Part shown: positions 28,596 through 37,276 of the stretch, piece by piece | How the letters are laid out: the number at the start of each line of letters is the position of its first letter | Numbering within the stretch: the first letter of the stretch is position 1 | Origin: Bacteroides cellulosilyticus | GTDB lineage: Bacteria > Bacteroidota > Bacteroidia > Bacteroidales > Bacteroidaceae | DNA length: 64,000 nucleotides | Direction: 5' to 3' | NCBI RefSeq assembly: GCF_020091405.1 | Contig: NZ_CP081903.1 | Location: 992,001 to 1,056,000 of the forward strand | Made by a program: the position numbers and the translations under genes | The notes under the pieces: generated by a model | Seen by the model: only the letters and a program-made list of their open reading frames with translations | The model's database searches: none | What the model was told of the DNA's origin: nothing

Positions 28596-29768
28596 CTATT
28601 TCTTTTTCAAAGCACGAAAATCATGAATACGATGGAAAGTCAGGTAATTGGCATCATGTTGTCTCGGTGGATTTCCTGTTTTATCCCTCCACGCCGTGCG
28701 GGAGACGAAAATGATATCCTCTCCATCAAACTGCCAGTCAACATATTGAAAGCCATACAGCTCCGGATGTCCGCACGTCAGTAAAGTATCTTTAATACAC
28801 CATTCCTTCAGGTCGTTTGAGTACATCAGCACCTGTGTATTACGTATCCCTCCATTGTCTGCCCCGGAACGATCTTTCTGTAATACAAAGTTAGATAACG
28901 TCCAGTACTTCCTGCTTTTCTTATCGTAACGAATGGTGAACTTCTTTGAAGCACCCGGCAATCTTATAAAGTCTGTTTGAGGATCAAATGTCATCGTCCT
29001 CCCGTCTGCTGAAACCGAAACCATCGCAGCCAAATCATCCGGGTTATAAGCTACCCGCAGAATATCCTTCACTTCCCCTTTGGGGGTGACTACGGCATTG
29101 CCTTCCAGCCATGCCGTAGCCCCTTCTTTCCAGGAAGAATCATACTTGATTTCATTACTAAAAACCCACTGTGCCGCATCCAGCAAGTCAGCCTTGCAGG
29201 AGATAGAAGTCATCAACGCAGAAAAAGGTCCCCACCCCCAGGCCTGTCCCATATTCTCCATCGCACGCCAGTACTTCCCTTTATGACGAACCACCGGAAC
29301 GGGTGCGCAATGATAAAAGCCACGGCGAATAAGACCGGACTTTTCGTCTTTGGGGTCTGTCCATGTATACCCGTAATCCAATGACTTACGGACTACAAAG
29401 TCACCGTATCCGATCGTTTCCCTGGGCCTGATACCTATCAGATATAATTCTTCGCCACGGTTAAACAACGTAGCCCAGGTCAGGAGTTTTAGCTCCGCTA
29501 TCCGTTCCCAGGTGTTTCCACGGTCTTTGGATATATAGACATACGTATCTGACAGTTTTTTACCAAAGTAATCATGCGAAGCTATATAAGTGCCGTCCGG
29601 CATAATAACGATACTCGGTGAGCCGACATATTCATGGGTGATTGCCGGTGCATTGTGTATCACCACTCCGGGCGGGTTTATATCATATTCCTGAGCCATA
29701 CCCGCAGAGCATCCCCACACAAGCAACAAGCTGATTATGATAACTTCCTTCAATCCTTTCATTCTCAT
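28596..29768 (-). CDS. Sialidase-fold (BNR/Asp-box) putative glycosidase
   Basis: A 390-residue secreted protein whose signal sequence ends in a lipobox-like LLLVWGCSAGMAQ. Asp-box motifs S-x-D-x-G-x-T-W are visible at SKDRGNTW (~84-91) and SLDYGYTW (~130-137), typical of six-bladed sialidase-like propellers. The start of the domain reads EYVGSPSIVIMPDGTYIASH. The classic sialidase FRIP arginine motif is not seen, so true sialidase activity is doubtful. It is better described as a sialidase-fold hydrolase of unknown specificity. It starts 2 bp after GH127 and is the last intact gene of the PUL2 operon; a GH127 remnant follows. Confidence 0.8.
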   Translation of the reverse strand: MRMKGLKEVIIISLLLVWGCSAGMAQEYDINPPGVVIHNAPAITHEYVGSPSIVIMPDGTYIASHDYFGKKLSDTYVYISKDRGNTWERIAELKLLTWATLFNRGEELYLIGIRPRETIGYGDFVVRKSLDYGYTWTDPKDEKSGLIRRGFYHCAPVPVVRHKGKYWRAMENMGQAWGWGPFSALMTSISCKADLLDAAQWVFSNEIKYDSSWKEGATAWLEGNAVVTPKGEVKDILRVAYNPDDLAAMVSVSADGRTMTFDPQTDFIRLPGASKKFTIRYDKKSRKYWTLSNFVLQKDRSGADNGGIRNTQVLMYSNDLKEWCIKDTLLTCGHPELYGFQYVDWQFDGEDIIFVSRTAWRDKTGNPPRQHDANYLTFHRIHDFRALKKK

Positions 29769-29770
29769 AA

Positions 29771-32104
29771 TTACTCACATTTCGCAACACGTGCATTATA
29801 AACCGCCCCTGTCCAGTTACCGGGTACACCTTTAAAACGAATGGTTATCTTCTCCTTATCTTTCCAGAAATCTTCGGGTAACGGATATACCGCTTCAAAG
29901 AATTGACCGGGCTTATTCCGATAAAGATGTTGCCTTGCCAGAACCTTACCATCTACATAGATATCAAACTCCAAATGTGCCGTTTCATCCCCCCAATAAG
30001 TGACACGTAAGTCCTGAGGAACATCCGGCAAAACTTTCATGTCGAACTCAAACCAACCGCCAATCCAGGCAGCCCGCCACTTCTTGCGATGTGAGATTCC
30101 GGTACCTATGTCCTTTCCACGCAGGTTATGATCCCTTTCTGGCTGCATTTCACCCAATACGACATAATCAACCGTCAGCTTATCCAAATCCTGTAACCGC
30201 TTCAATTCATTCTTGTAAGCCTCCTGCATATCTTTCCACTCTTCTGTGGTAAACAAATCCCAATAAACCACATAGTGCTGATGATGCATCGCATAGAAAG
30301 GAATCAATGACACATCTTTCGGTTCTCCTACACCTTTTGTCTCGAAGCGCAGAGGAGAATCGGACACTTTCTTCAGCCATTCACTGACCGGTTTATTATT
30401 ATTCACCAACACGGGAATATCCTTCTCCATATCAGGCTCTTCCTGTCCTAACTCGCCTGCCAGCAAAACAGGTCCGTAGAAAAGCCCCACCCGCTTCTCA
30501 TTGTCGGGCATTGCAACCGTATAGAACTTAATCCCGAAAGTTATTTCCAGCTTGTCGTTATCTTTCCACTCCCGCTCTATAGAAACATAATTATTGCCGG
30601 AAGCTTTCAACGAAACTGATTTCCCATTGACCTTAAGGGACATTGATTCCGCCCATTCGGGATAGCGCAAGCGGAATACGACGGACTGTGGCATTTCTGT
30701 CTTTACCGTCAGAACTGTTTTATTGGAAGAAGGTATATCCGTATCCTGCGTAACAACCAGATCACGGGCAGTCCAGGTCAGCCGGGAAGGGATGAACAGA
30801 TTCACAAAAAGACTGGAATCACTTCCTTCGGAATAGATAAAGTCACCATACTTCACATGATTTTCCATACCGGAACCACTGCAACAACAGAATGACTGGA
30901 AAGGAGACAAATAACCTTTCTTACCTCCGGATATTAAGGGAGTATAATAGGTACACATTCCATCATCAGGATTCTGGGAAGCCAGAATGTGATTGAACAC
31001 AGCTCTCTCATAATAGGCACTATACTCGGGCAGTGACTGCCAGGAAAACAAATGCCGGGTCAGTTTCAGCATATTATAGGTATTACAGGTTTCCGTATTG
31101 GAGGTACTCAACCGTTCATTCAGCTTCCGGGGAGTTCCAAAGTGTTCGCCATCACTGTTTCCACCATTCACATAAGAATGGTTATCCACTACGGTATGCC
31201 AGAAAAAAGAAGCTATCGAAGAATCGCGTTTACTTCCGGTCAGTTCATACAGGCGTGCCGCTCCAATCATTTTAGGAACCTGGGTATTGGCATGTTTTCC
31301 TTCCAGGTCGTCAACTCCTATCGCCAAAGAGTCCATAATGGCTTTATGGTTATCAAAACGCTGTGCCAGGAGCAGGAACTTATCATTCTTTGTGTATGCA
31401 TATAAGTTAGCCAATGCCTCATTCATCCCCCCGAATTCACAAGCCAGCACTTTCTGCATTTGATCTTCGGTAAGAGGATAGAATGTGCCATACATCCAGT
31501 CAGCCAACTTCTCAGCTATGCGCAATGCCTGTTCACTCCGGGCATACTGATAAGCGTCAATCAGCCCGGCCAGCACTTTATGCATCACATACAGAGGCAC
31601 CCATCCACCATTCAGATCGAAACCTTGCGAGTAGATATTTCCGGCTGAGACTTCCGCAAAGATTTTCTTTCCACCCGGTGTCGCTGCAAGGTAGCCGTTA
31701 CCGTTCGCCTGTTGACAACTATCCAGTTCATTAATGGTGTATTCCAATTTCTGCAAAAAACGCTCGTCTCCCGAAGTGGCATAGTACATGGCACAAGCTG
31801 ACATATAATGTCCCAGCGTCTGTCCGGCTACTCCCAGACTTTCCCATCCCTCATATTTGGGGGCTTTAGGAACCAGCCCGGCTTCCGACCGGAAACCACT
31901 GAGAAAGCGGTCCGGTTCCAGTTCCAGCAAATAAGCAGCTTCCTTTTCTTCTGCGTGTTTAAAAGGCCCCTTAGTTATGACGACCTCATTCATTTTAAAT
32001 GGCTTTGTCGACAAAACCGGAGTATCTACCTGTCTTGCCACTTGCTGACAAGACAGAAACAGGCATAAAACAAGTCCGCCACAAAAGTATTTCTTGATAT
32101 TCAT
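29771..32104 (-). CDS. GH127-family (DUF1680) glycosidase
   Basis: 777 residues with a lipobox (LFLSCQQVA, Cys ~19). The DUF1680 (alpha/alpha)6 barrel spans ~35-400, followed by beta-sandwich domains and a C-terminal domain. The metal/cysteine site of the family is present: E338-T-C340 in NTETCNTYN, and the Cys cluster 406-408 in SFCCCSGSG. In characterised GH127 enzymes these positions bind zinc and supply the cysteine nucleophile. GH127 members are beta-L-arabinofuranosidases; some marine ones act on 3,6-anhydro-D-galactose. Which applies here cannot be told. The gene lies 22 bp from the GH-A enzyme and 2 bp from the sialidase-like gene. Confidence 0.9.
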   Translation of the reverse strand: MNIKKYFCGGLVLCLFLSCQQVARQVDTPVLSTKPFKMNEVVITKGPFKHAEEKEAAYLLELEPDRFLSGFRSEAGLVPKAPKYEGWESLGVAGQTLGHYMSACAMYYATSGDERFLQKLEYTINELDSCQQANGNGYLAATPGGKKIFAEVSAGNIYSQGFDLNGGWVPLYVMHKVLAGLIDAYQYARSEQALRIAEKLADWMYGTFYPLTEDQMQKVLACEFGGMNEALANLYAYTKNDKFLLLAQRFDNHKAIMDSLAIGVDDLEGKHANTQVPKMIGAARLYELTGSKRDSSIASFFWHTVVDNHSYVNGGNSDGEHFGTPRKLNERLSTSNTETCNTYNMLKLTRHLFSWQSLPEYSAYYERAVFNHILASQNPDDGMCTYYTPLISGGKKGYLSPFQSFCCCSGSGMENHVKYGDFIYSEGSDSSLFVNLFIPSRLTWTARDLVVTQDTDIPSSNKTVLTVKTEMPQSVVFRLRYPEWAESMSLKVNGKSVSLKASGNNYVSIEREWKDNDKLEITFGIKFYTVAMPDNEKRVGLFYGPVLLAGELGQEEPDMEKDIPVLVNNNKPVSEWLKKVSDSPLRFETKGVGEPKDVSLIPFYAMHHQHYVVYWDLFTTEEWKDMQEAYKNELKRLQDLDKLTVDYVVLGEMQPERDHNLRGKDIGTGISHRKKWRAAWIGGWFEFDMKVLPDVPQDLRVTYWGDETAHLEFDIYVDGKVLARQHLYRNKPGQFFEAVYPLPEDFWKDKEKITIRFKGVPGNWTGAVYNARVAKCE

Positions 32105-32126
32105 GATATTACATTAGTTAGTTAGT

Positions 32127-34130
32127 TTATTTACTACGAAGCTCATACATTGTTTCTCCTACCGAACGTGCCGCACGTACCAATTCCCAGTTGGGGGCAT
32201 CATATACATTGATAAAGCCTATCTGATAATTCTCCCCATCTCCGCGTCCGGTCACAGCCTGGTCATTATACTGGAACCAGTGTGTTCCTACCAGATAAGG
32301 ATTGGTCACAGCATCCTGCACATAGTGTTTATACAAGTCTGCCCTGTTCTCCTGATTTCCACCGTAACGCAAGCCGCCATGCAACAGTCCACGGTCCAGT
32401 CCGCCAAAGTGGAACTCTCCGATTATCATCGGGAAATCGAGATTCCTGGATGGGTGAAGGGAATAGGCTGAATAGGTATATCTGTTGAAACTCACGATAT
32501 CACAGTATTTGGAAGCGATATCCACAATCCATTGCTGCACCGGATTACCGGCAAAATCTCCATAGTTAAAACGGCATCCCAAATACAATTTGTCGGGTGC
32601 TTTAGCCTTCAATGCATTCTTGATGCAACGGAAATAAGCGTTGGCAACATGAGCGGTGAAATCTACCATATCTTCTTTGGCTCCTGCATAGCAAGAGTCA
32701 CTCTTCATCCAGTCATCCCAGGTAGCAAAGTCACTTCCCCAAGTACGGTTCAGTTCCGCCAACGACGCATATTTTTCAACCAGCCGGTTTTTAAATTCTT
32801 CTTTTGCATAAGGATATCTGCCTTGCAAGGCCAAAGTAGCCAGATACGTATTATCTCCCCAACCAAGTTCATTATCCACAAAATATCCTATACACCATTC
32901 ATCTTTGGCAGCGGATGAGCGGGCCAAAGTATTTTCAACCCCTTTCTGGAATTCCGGTGAGAAGGGATCCTGAATGAAATGTCCGTACTGCGTATGGATT
33001 ACTGCCGTGTAGGGAGTCTTTTGGGTACGGATAACGTCCTCATTCGACCAGTTGGCAATGGTATTGATATTCCAACTTCTCAAACGGCGGTTTGCCTTAT
33101 CAATCATCTTTGTCTTATAGTCAGCTCCCCATTTCCGGTACATATTCAGTTTCCAATAAGAAAGTTCTTTCCTGCCATCCCGTTCGGAGACAAAAAGGGA
33201 GGAATCAACATCGGCAGGAAGATTTAAAGAACGATAAAACTTCTCACGTCCCCTGATATTCGTTTCATCACCACCCGCCACACAGGTGATGCCATGAGAC
33301 CAGAACAAATGCCCCAGCGGATCAACCAGCCACCATTTGCCCTGATACTTTTCTACGCGGAAATGTCCGGTAGCTGTCAGTTGGGGACCGTCGGCCCAAC
33401 CACCATACATATCCCAATTTTTATTACCCGGATGTTTCTTCATATCCAGCTCTTCTTTCTTATCCGCTTTTATGATATCGTTCACACCGGATATCTTTCC
33501 CGGATAACGGGCCGGAATATATTGACCGAATTCGTCTACGAACGGAAGCAAGGCTTCATACTCTTTGCCCGAATATTCTTTGTAAGGCACAGCCAGCGTG
33601 ATGTTTCTGACTATCACTTGGTCGCCCGGCTGTATGCGCGGAAAGTCCAATGAGAACTTATAAATAGACTCAGGACGGTAACCGCACCACAATCTTGTGG
33701 CTCCACCGGGTAAGCCGTTCATCTTGGGAAACAGTTCTAACTGCTGTTTGGAATATTCCTTGCGTAAAATCAGGGTTTCAACTTTCCGTGTACTTTTAGC
33801 CGGAACATACGCTGCTCCCGTACTCCAATAATCACCATCCAGATGGCACTCCACAAACAACTCGTGGTCTGCCAGATTCTGAACTTCGCAAACCAGATTC
33901 ACAAAAGGAGAAAAGTCCCAGGTTTCCTTTCCCGAAAGGAAAACCACACCCGCACCTTTCTGCGTAGCCGTCCAGTGCAACGCCTTTCCCTGAGATGACT
34001 TTTCAAGTCCATAAGTTTCCACAGTGCCTTTATTCAGTATCTCTGTAAGTAATTTCCCGTCGTTCCGTTCGCCTGCCCATATTATTGAACAGGTCAGAAG
34101 AATAGCTATCGATAAAAAGAATGTTTTCAT
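32127..34130 (-). CDS. Clan GH-A glycosidase, GH50/beta-agarase-like
   Basis: A 667-residue secreted enzyme (signal peptide ending IIWA/GERN, ~19). An N-terminal beta-sandwich (~20-200, CBM-like) precedes a TIM barrel (~240-660). The clan GH-A catalytic glutamates are clear: acid/base E421 in YFVDNELGWG and nucleophile E572 in MIIGEFHFGG. The layout (N-terminal CBM-like domain plus barrel, LVDPLGHLFWSHGI early in the barrel) is that of GH50 beta-agarases and proteins annotated as agarase. Substrate specificity is unproven. Within PUL2 it lies between the GH43-like gene (32 bp) and GH127 (22 bp). Confidence 0.8.
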   Translation of the reverse strand: MKTFFLSIAILLTCSIIWAGERNDGKLLTEILNKGTVETYGLEKSSQGKALHWTATQKGAGVVFLSGKETWDFSPFVNLVCEVQNLADHELFVECHLDGDYWSTGAAYVPAKSTRKVETLILRKEYSKQQLELFPKMNGLPGGATRLWCGYRPESIYKFSLDFPRIQPGDQVIVRNITLAVPYKEYSGKEYEALLPFVDEFGQYIPARYPGKISGVNDIIKADKKEELDMKKHPGNKNWDMYGGWADGPQLTATGHFRVEKYQGKWWLVDPLGHLFWSHGITCVAGGDETNIRGREKFYRSLNLPADVDSSLFVSERDGRKELSYWKLNMYRKWGADYKTKMIDKANRRLRSWNINTIANWSNEDVIRTQKTPYTAVIHTQYGHFIQDPFSPEFQKGVENTLARSSAAKDEWCIGYFVDNELGWGDNTYLATLALQGRYPYAKEEFKNRLVEKYASLAELNRTWGSDFATWDDWMKSDSCYAGAKEDMVDFTAHVANAYFRCIKNALKAKAPDKLYLGCRFNYGDFAGNPVQQWIVDIASKYCDIVSFNRYTYSAYSLHPSRNLDFPMIIGEFHFGGLDRGLLHGGLRYGGNQENRADLYKHYVQDAVTNPYLVGTHWFQYNDQAVTGRGDGENYQIGFINVYDAPNWELVRAARSVGETMYELRSK

Positions 34131-34162
34131 ATTTATTATTTAAATAGTTGCTTCAGATTAGT

Positions 34163-35233
34163 TTAGTTTGACGCATTGGGCAGATAGAAATCAAAAGGAG
34201 TATCTCTATCACAAGTCATCACTCCCGCCCCGTTCACCTTCAACTCGGCTACTTGTATGGAAGAACGGCGATAGATATAGGGCAATACCCCGGCCTCGTC
34301 CAGTTTACCCGTTTCATCACCCCATCCACCTTCTTTCTCCCAGCCCGGATGGGTGAAGTAGAATACATAAGCTTTATCTCCGGCGACTACGACTCCCGGA
34401 TGACTGGCCCGGACATTATCATCCTTACGCTCCCCTTTCTTACCCAAAATGACGCTTTGCTTTTCCCACTTCTCCGCATCTGCAGAACGGTATACCCCGA
34501 AGCCATTCCATTGGTCAATCAGCATCCAGTAATATTGTTTGTAACAGAAAACAAACGGAGCTTCATGCGGAACGTCACCGATAGTAATGCCGGGGACATT
34601 CTTCCAATGATACAAGTCATCGCTCACAGCCTCTACCGTATAGCCTATACGGGAGTTTTTATACCACATTCCCCACTTTCCGTCAGGTTTCTTATAAACC
34701 GTAGCATCCAGCAACGCATCATTATTCGCCAGAGGAATCAGTCCGCAAAGTTTCCAGTCCCATAGGTTTTTACTTGTATAATGGGCTATCTTGCCAATGC
34801 CCGACCAAGACTCGTGTATGCCTCTGATATAAGTGACAAACAAATGGTATACTCCTTTATCGTACACTACATGGGGAGCCCAGAATGTATTTTTCCCACG
34901 TTCAAACTCCAGATCCAATGCACCGGCATATTCCCAGTTCTTCCCGTTGTCCGTACTGACCGCCACGCCGATACTGGTACCATAACACCAGTTTGTTCCT
35001 TGCGTAGAAACGTTGGCACGACGATTGGTATAAAACATATACCATGCTTTCTCCTGTTCATTATATATCACCATCGGATCTGCCGCTCCGTCATGAATCG
35101 GGTCTCTGAACAGAGGAGCTTTAGGTATTCTCAATACTTCCTTTGCGGCCGATTGGGCTTCTGCATCTGCTATGATACCCAAAGTCAGTCCGCATCCTAT
35201 CATGAGCATCAACAATAATCGTTTCATCTTCAT
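34163..35233 (-). CDS. GH43-like five-bladed beta-propeller glycosidase
   Basis: 356 residues with a signal peptide (to DAEA/QSA, ~27). The propeller carries a GH43-type acidic triad: D52 in AADPMVIY, D176 in LLDATVYKKPDG and E224 in PHEAPFVF. Repeated W-Y-M-F-Y and W-x-M-W-Y strands mark the blades. GH43 enzymes are mostly alpha-L-arabinofuranosidases or beta-xylosidases. GH117 (anhydrogalactosidase) is a related fold and cannot be excluded. It is the first of four enzyme genes and is preceded by a 355-bp non-coding stretch with a hairpin and phased repeats, so it may have its own regulated promoter. Confidence 0.8.
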   Translation of the reverse strand: MKMKRLLLMLMIGCGLTLGIIADAEAQSAAKEVLRIPKAPLFRDPIHDGAADPMVIYNEQEKAWYMFYTNRRANVSTQGTNWCYGTSIGVAVSTDNGKNWEYAGALDLEFERGKNTFWAPHVVYDKGVYHLFVTYIRGIHESWSGIGKIAHYTSKNLWDWKLCGLIPLANNDALLDATVYKKPDGKWGMWYKNSRIGYTVEAVSDDLYHWKNVPGITIGDVPHEAPFVFCYKQYYWMLIDQWNGFGVYRSADAEKWEKQSVILGKKGERKDDNVRASHPGVVVAGDKAYVFYFTHPGWEKEGGWGDETGKLDEAGVLPYIYRRSSIQVAELKVNGAGVMTCDRDTPFDFYLPNASN

Positions 35234-35588
35234 ATCGTATATCTTAGTTATTCCTTATGAGTTCTAAAAGAAACTAATACGTTTGTATATCATTATCCTA
35301 TATTTTACTTATTATACCTATCTTGCTTCCTAAAAAAGAATCCGAAGAGGCCCTCTTTTTACCTCGTACATATCTACTGAATTCCTGAATCCTTTGGATT
35401 ATAAATCCGGTATAAATGTTCCTTTTTGTTTCTTAGGATTGAAACAGTAATTTCAATACTAAGAAACTATTATTCCACAGGCAAGAAACTATTGTTCCAA
35501 TTAAGTGGAACTGTAGTTCCAATGAGATGAAACAAAACACCACTCTTATTCCGTATTTATCCTGCGTTAGAGGCCTCTCCGGAGACTA
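35234..35588. promoter_or_regulatory. Structured spacer between susD and PUL2 enzyme genes
   Basis: No gene is seen in these 355 bp. A 17-bp-arm hairpin (35428-35444 with 35451-35467, one mismatch, 6-nt loop, arm start GTTTCTTAG) could end or attenuate the susCD message. Overlapping it, AAGAAACTATT-R-TTCCA occurs at 35461-35477 and 35483-35499, and a third TTCCAAT follows at 35517. The TTCCA units are thus spaced exactly 22 bp (35473, 35495, 35517). Such phasing on one helix face suggests a protein-binding array for the enzyme operon at 28596-35233. No -7 box was confidently found. Confidence 0.55.
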
Positions 35589-37253
35589 TTACTTCCAACC
35601 GGGATTCTGAACCAGTTTAGAGTTTTTGTATATCTCAGCTTGTGGAATCGGGTAGAAATACATACTATCATCCCAAGTACGGTCGGCAGTCACGCTGTAC
35701 TCAAAAGAGAGTCCTTCACCGGCCTTGCTGATAGAGACGCGTTTAATCTTCGTTGTCTCCGAACCGATTTTCCATCTGCGGATATCCCAGAACCGATGAT
35801 CTTCGAAAGCCAGCTCGGCCATCCGTTCCTTTCGCAAAGCCAGACGGAACGCTGTCTTCGACGGTACATCTTCTACAGTCAGCGCAGCAATTCCCAAACC
35901 GGTTCTGCCGCGTACCATATTGATGGCAGTCCGGGCTGAAATATTCAGCTCTTCCGTAACTCCTTCCGGACCATAGGCTTCATTCATAGCCTCAGCATAA
36001 ATCAACAGCACCTCAGCGTATCTGAACAATGGCATAGAATGACGGGCAGTAGTCGTATTATTGGCCGTCAGGCTCACATTGATATTGACAAACTTACTCA
36101 GATAATAACCGGTCTTTGTTGCTCCCTCCTGCGGCAAGCCGTTGAGACCATTCGGCAACACATCCACTTGTTTGCCATAAGCTGTATTTCCACCATGATA
36201 AAGTACGGTATAGGCCAGCCGCGGGTCTCTGTTGGCGTATGGATTCGCCTCGTCCATTTCCTGTCCTTCTTTCATATCATATGCATCCACCAGGTTCTGT
36301 GTAGGACAGTTACCACTCTTTCCGCCTTCCAGGCCAATGGGGAAGTTCAGTTTCTCCAGTTCGTTGGTATCACCTATTCTTTTAATCAGAATCATCTCTG
36401 CAGCTTTGAAATTGTCGGTGCCCAACAGTTGGTTGAACGGGACCAAAGATAAGTTCCAACTGCCGGAAGCGTCTATAATCTTCTTGGCGGCTTTTGCAGC
36501 CTCTATCCATTTATCCGGGCTGGTTTCAGCATTCGGGTTGTTCAATGGGCTTGCAGCATACAATAATGCTCTTGCTTTCAGCGCCAATGCAAAGATTTTG
36601 GACACACGGCCGGTTTCATTGTCATAGTCGGCATTATAAATGGCAGGCAGTCTTCCATCTTCGGCTACTTCGTCACACTCTCTGACTATAAAGTTGATGA
36701 CAGTCTGGTAATCAACCGGCTCCTGATTGTTCGCTTCCTCTTCCGTCAGGACTTTAGTTATCAGCGGGATTCTGTTATAGCGCTTCACCAGTTCGAAATA
36801 GTAATAAGCACGCAGGGCTTTCACTTCCCATTCCAGGTTCCTGTATTTGCGCATCATTTTGGCATAGTCCTTTTTAAACTCAAACTCTTTCCAGTCTTTG
36901 CCTGTCCCATGTTCCAGATAATCATTACAAGCACGGATAGCTTTGTAATAATGTCCCCATTTATCATCTACAGCACGCAATGCACTCCAACTTCCGTCAT
37001 AATAGCGGTGAATGGCCGAAGTGGGCCACACGTATTCCGCTTCATCACATCCTGCCGAGCGCAAGGCTCCGTCCACATCGTTTAAAACCCCCGGAAGATA
37101 GGCATAGATGCCCGTTACGAAGTCTGTATTGGACCAGGTTGTATTGAATAGTTTATTCTGGTCATAGTCCGAATTCTCATTATAATCCAGAAAGTCACCG
37201 CATGAGGAGAACAACAACATCAGAACTCCTGCAAGAAATATATGCTTTTTCAT
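35589..37253 (-). CDS. SusD/RagB-like glycan-binding lipoprotein (PUL2, second pair)
   Basis: 554 residues with a lipoprotein signal (LMLLFSSCGDFLD, Cys ~18). It has SusD_RagB architecture: an N-terminal SusD-like TPR region, the middle ALRAYYYFELVKRYNRIPL signature, and the C-terminal RagB end (ERMAELAFEDHRFWDIRRWK, then FYPIPQAEI). It pairs with the short SusC at 37277 (23 bp upstream). Together with the pair at 40082-45035 it forms a tandem SusCD arrangement. The ligand is unknown. Confidence 0.93.
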   Translation of the reverse strand: MKKHIFLAGVLMLLFSSCGDFLDYNENSDYDQNKLFNTTWSNTDFVTGIYAYLPGVLNDVDGALRSAGCDEAEYVWPTSAIHRYYDGSWSALRAVDDKWGHYYKAIRACNDYLEHGTGKDWKEFEFKKDYAKMMRKYRNLEWEVKALRAYYYFELVKRYNRIPLITKVLTEEEANNQEPVDYQTVINFIVRECDEVAEDGRLPAIYNADYDNETGRVSKIFALALKARALLYAASPLNNPNAETSPDKWIEAAKAAKKIIDASGSWNLSLVPFNQLLGTDNFKAAEMILIKRIGDTNELEKLNFPIGLEGGKSGNCPTQNLVDAYDMKEGQEMDEANPYANRDPRLAYTVLYHGGNTAYGKQVDVLPNGLNGLPQEGATKTGYYLSKFVNINVSLTANNTTTARHSMPLFRYAEVLLIYAEAMNEAYGPEGVTEELNISARTAINMVRGRTGLGIAALTVEDVPSKTAFRLALRKERMAELAFEDHRFWDIRRWKIGSETTKIKRVSISKAGEGLSFEYSVTADRTWDDSMYFYPIPQAEIYKNSKLVQNPGWK

Positions 37254-37276
37254 AATCTATCTATCTTTTAATTACA

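Noticed and set aside
28596..29768. Calling the 390-residue propeller a true neuraminidase
   Set aside because: Asp boxes are present but the FRIP arginine motif and an evident arginine triad are not, so only the fold is supported.
34163..35233. Assigning the propeller to GH117 (neoagaro-oligosaccharide hydrolase)
   Set aside because: The D52-D176-E224 spacing fits GH43 better; GH117 cannot be excluded but is not shown by the sequence.
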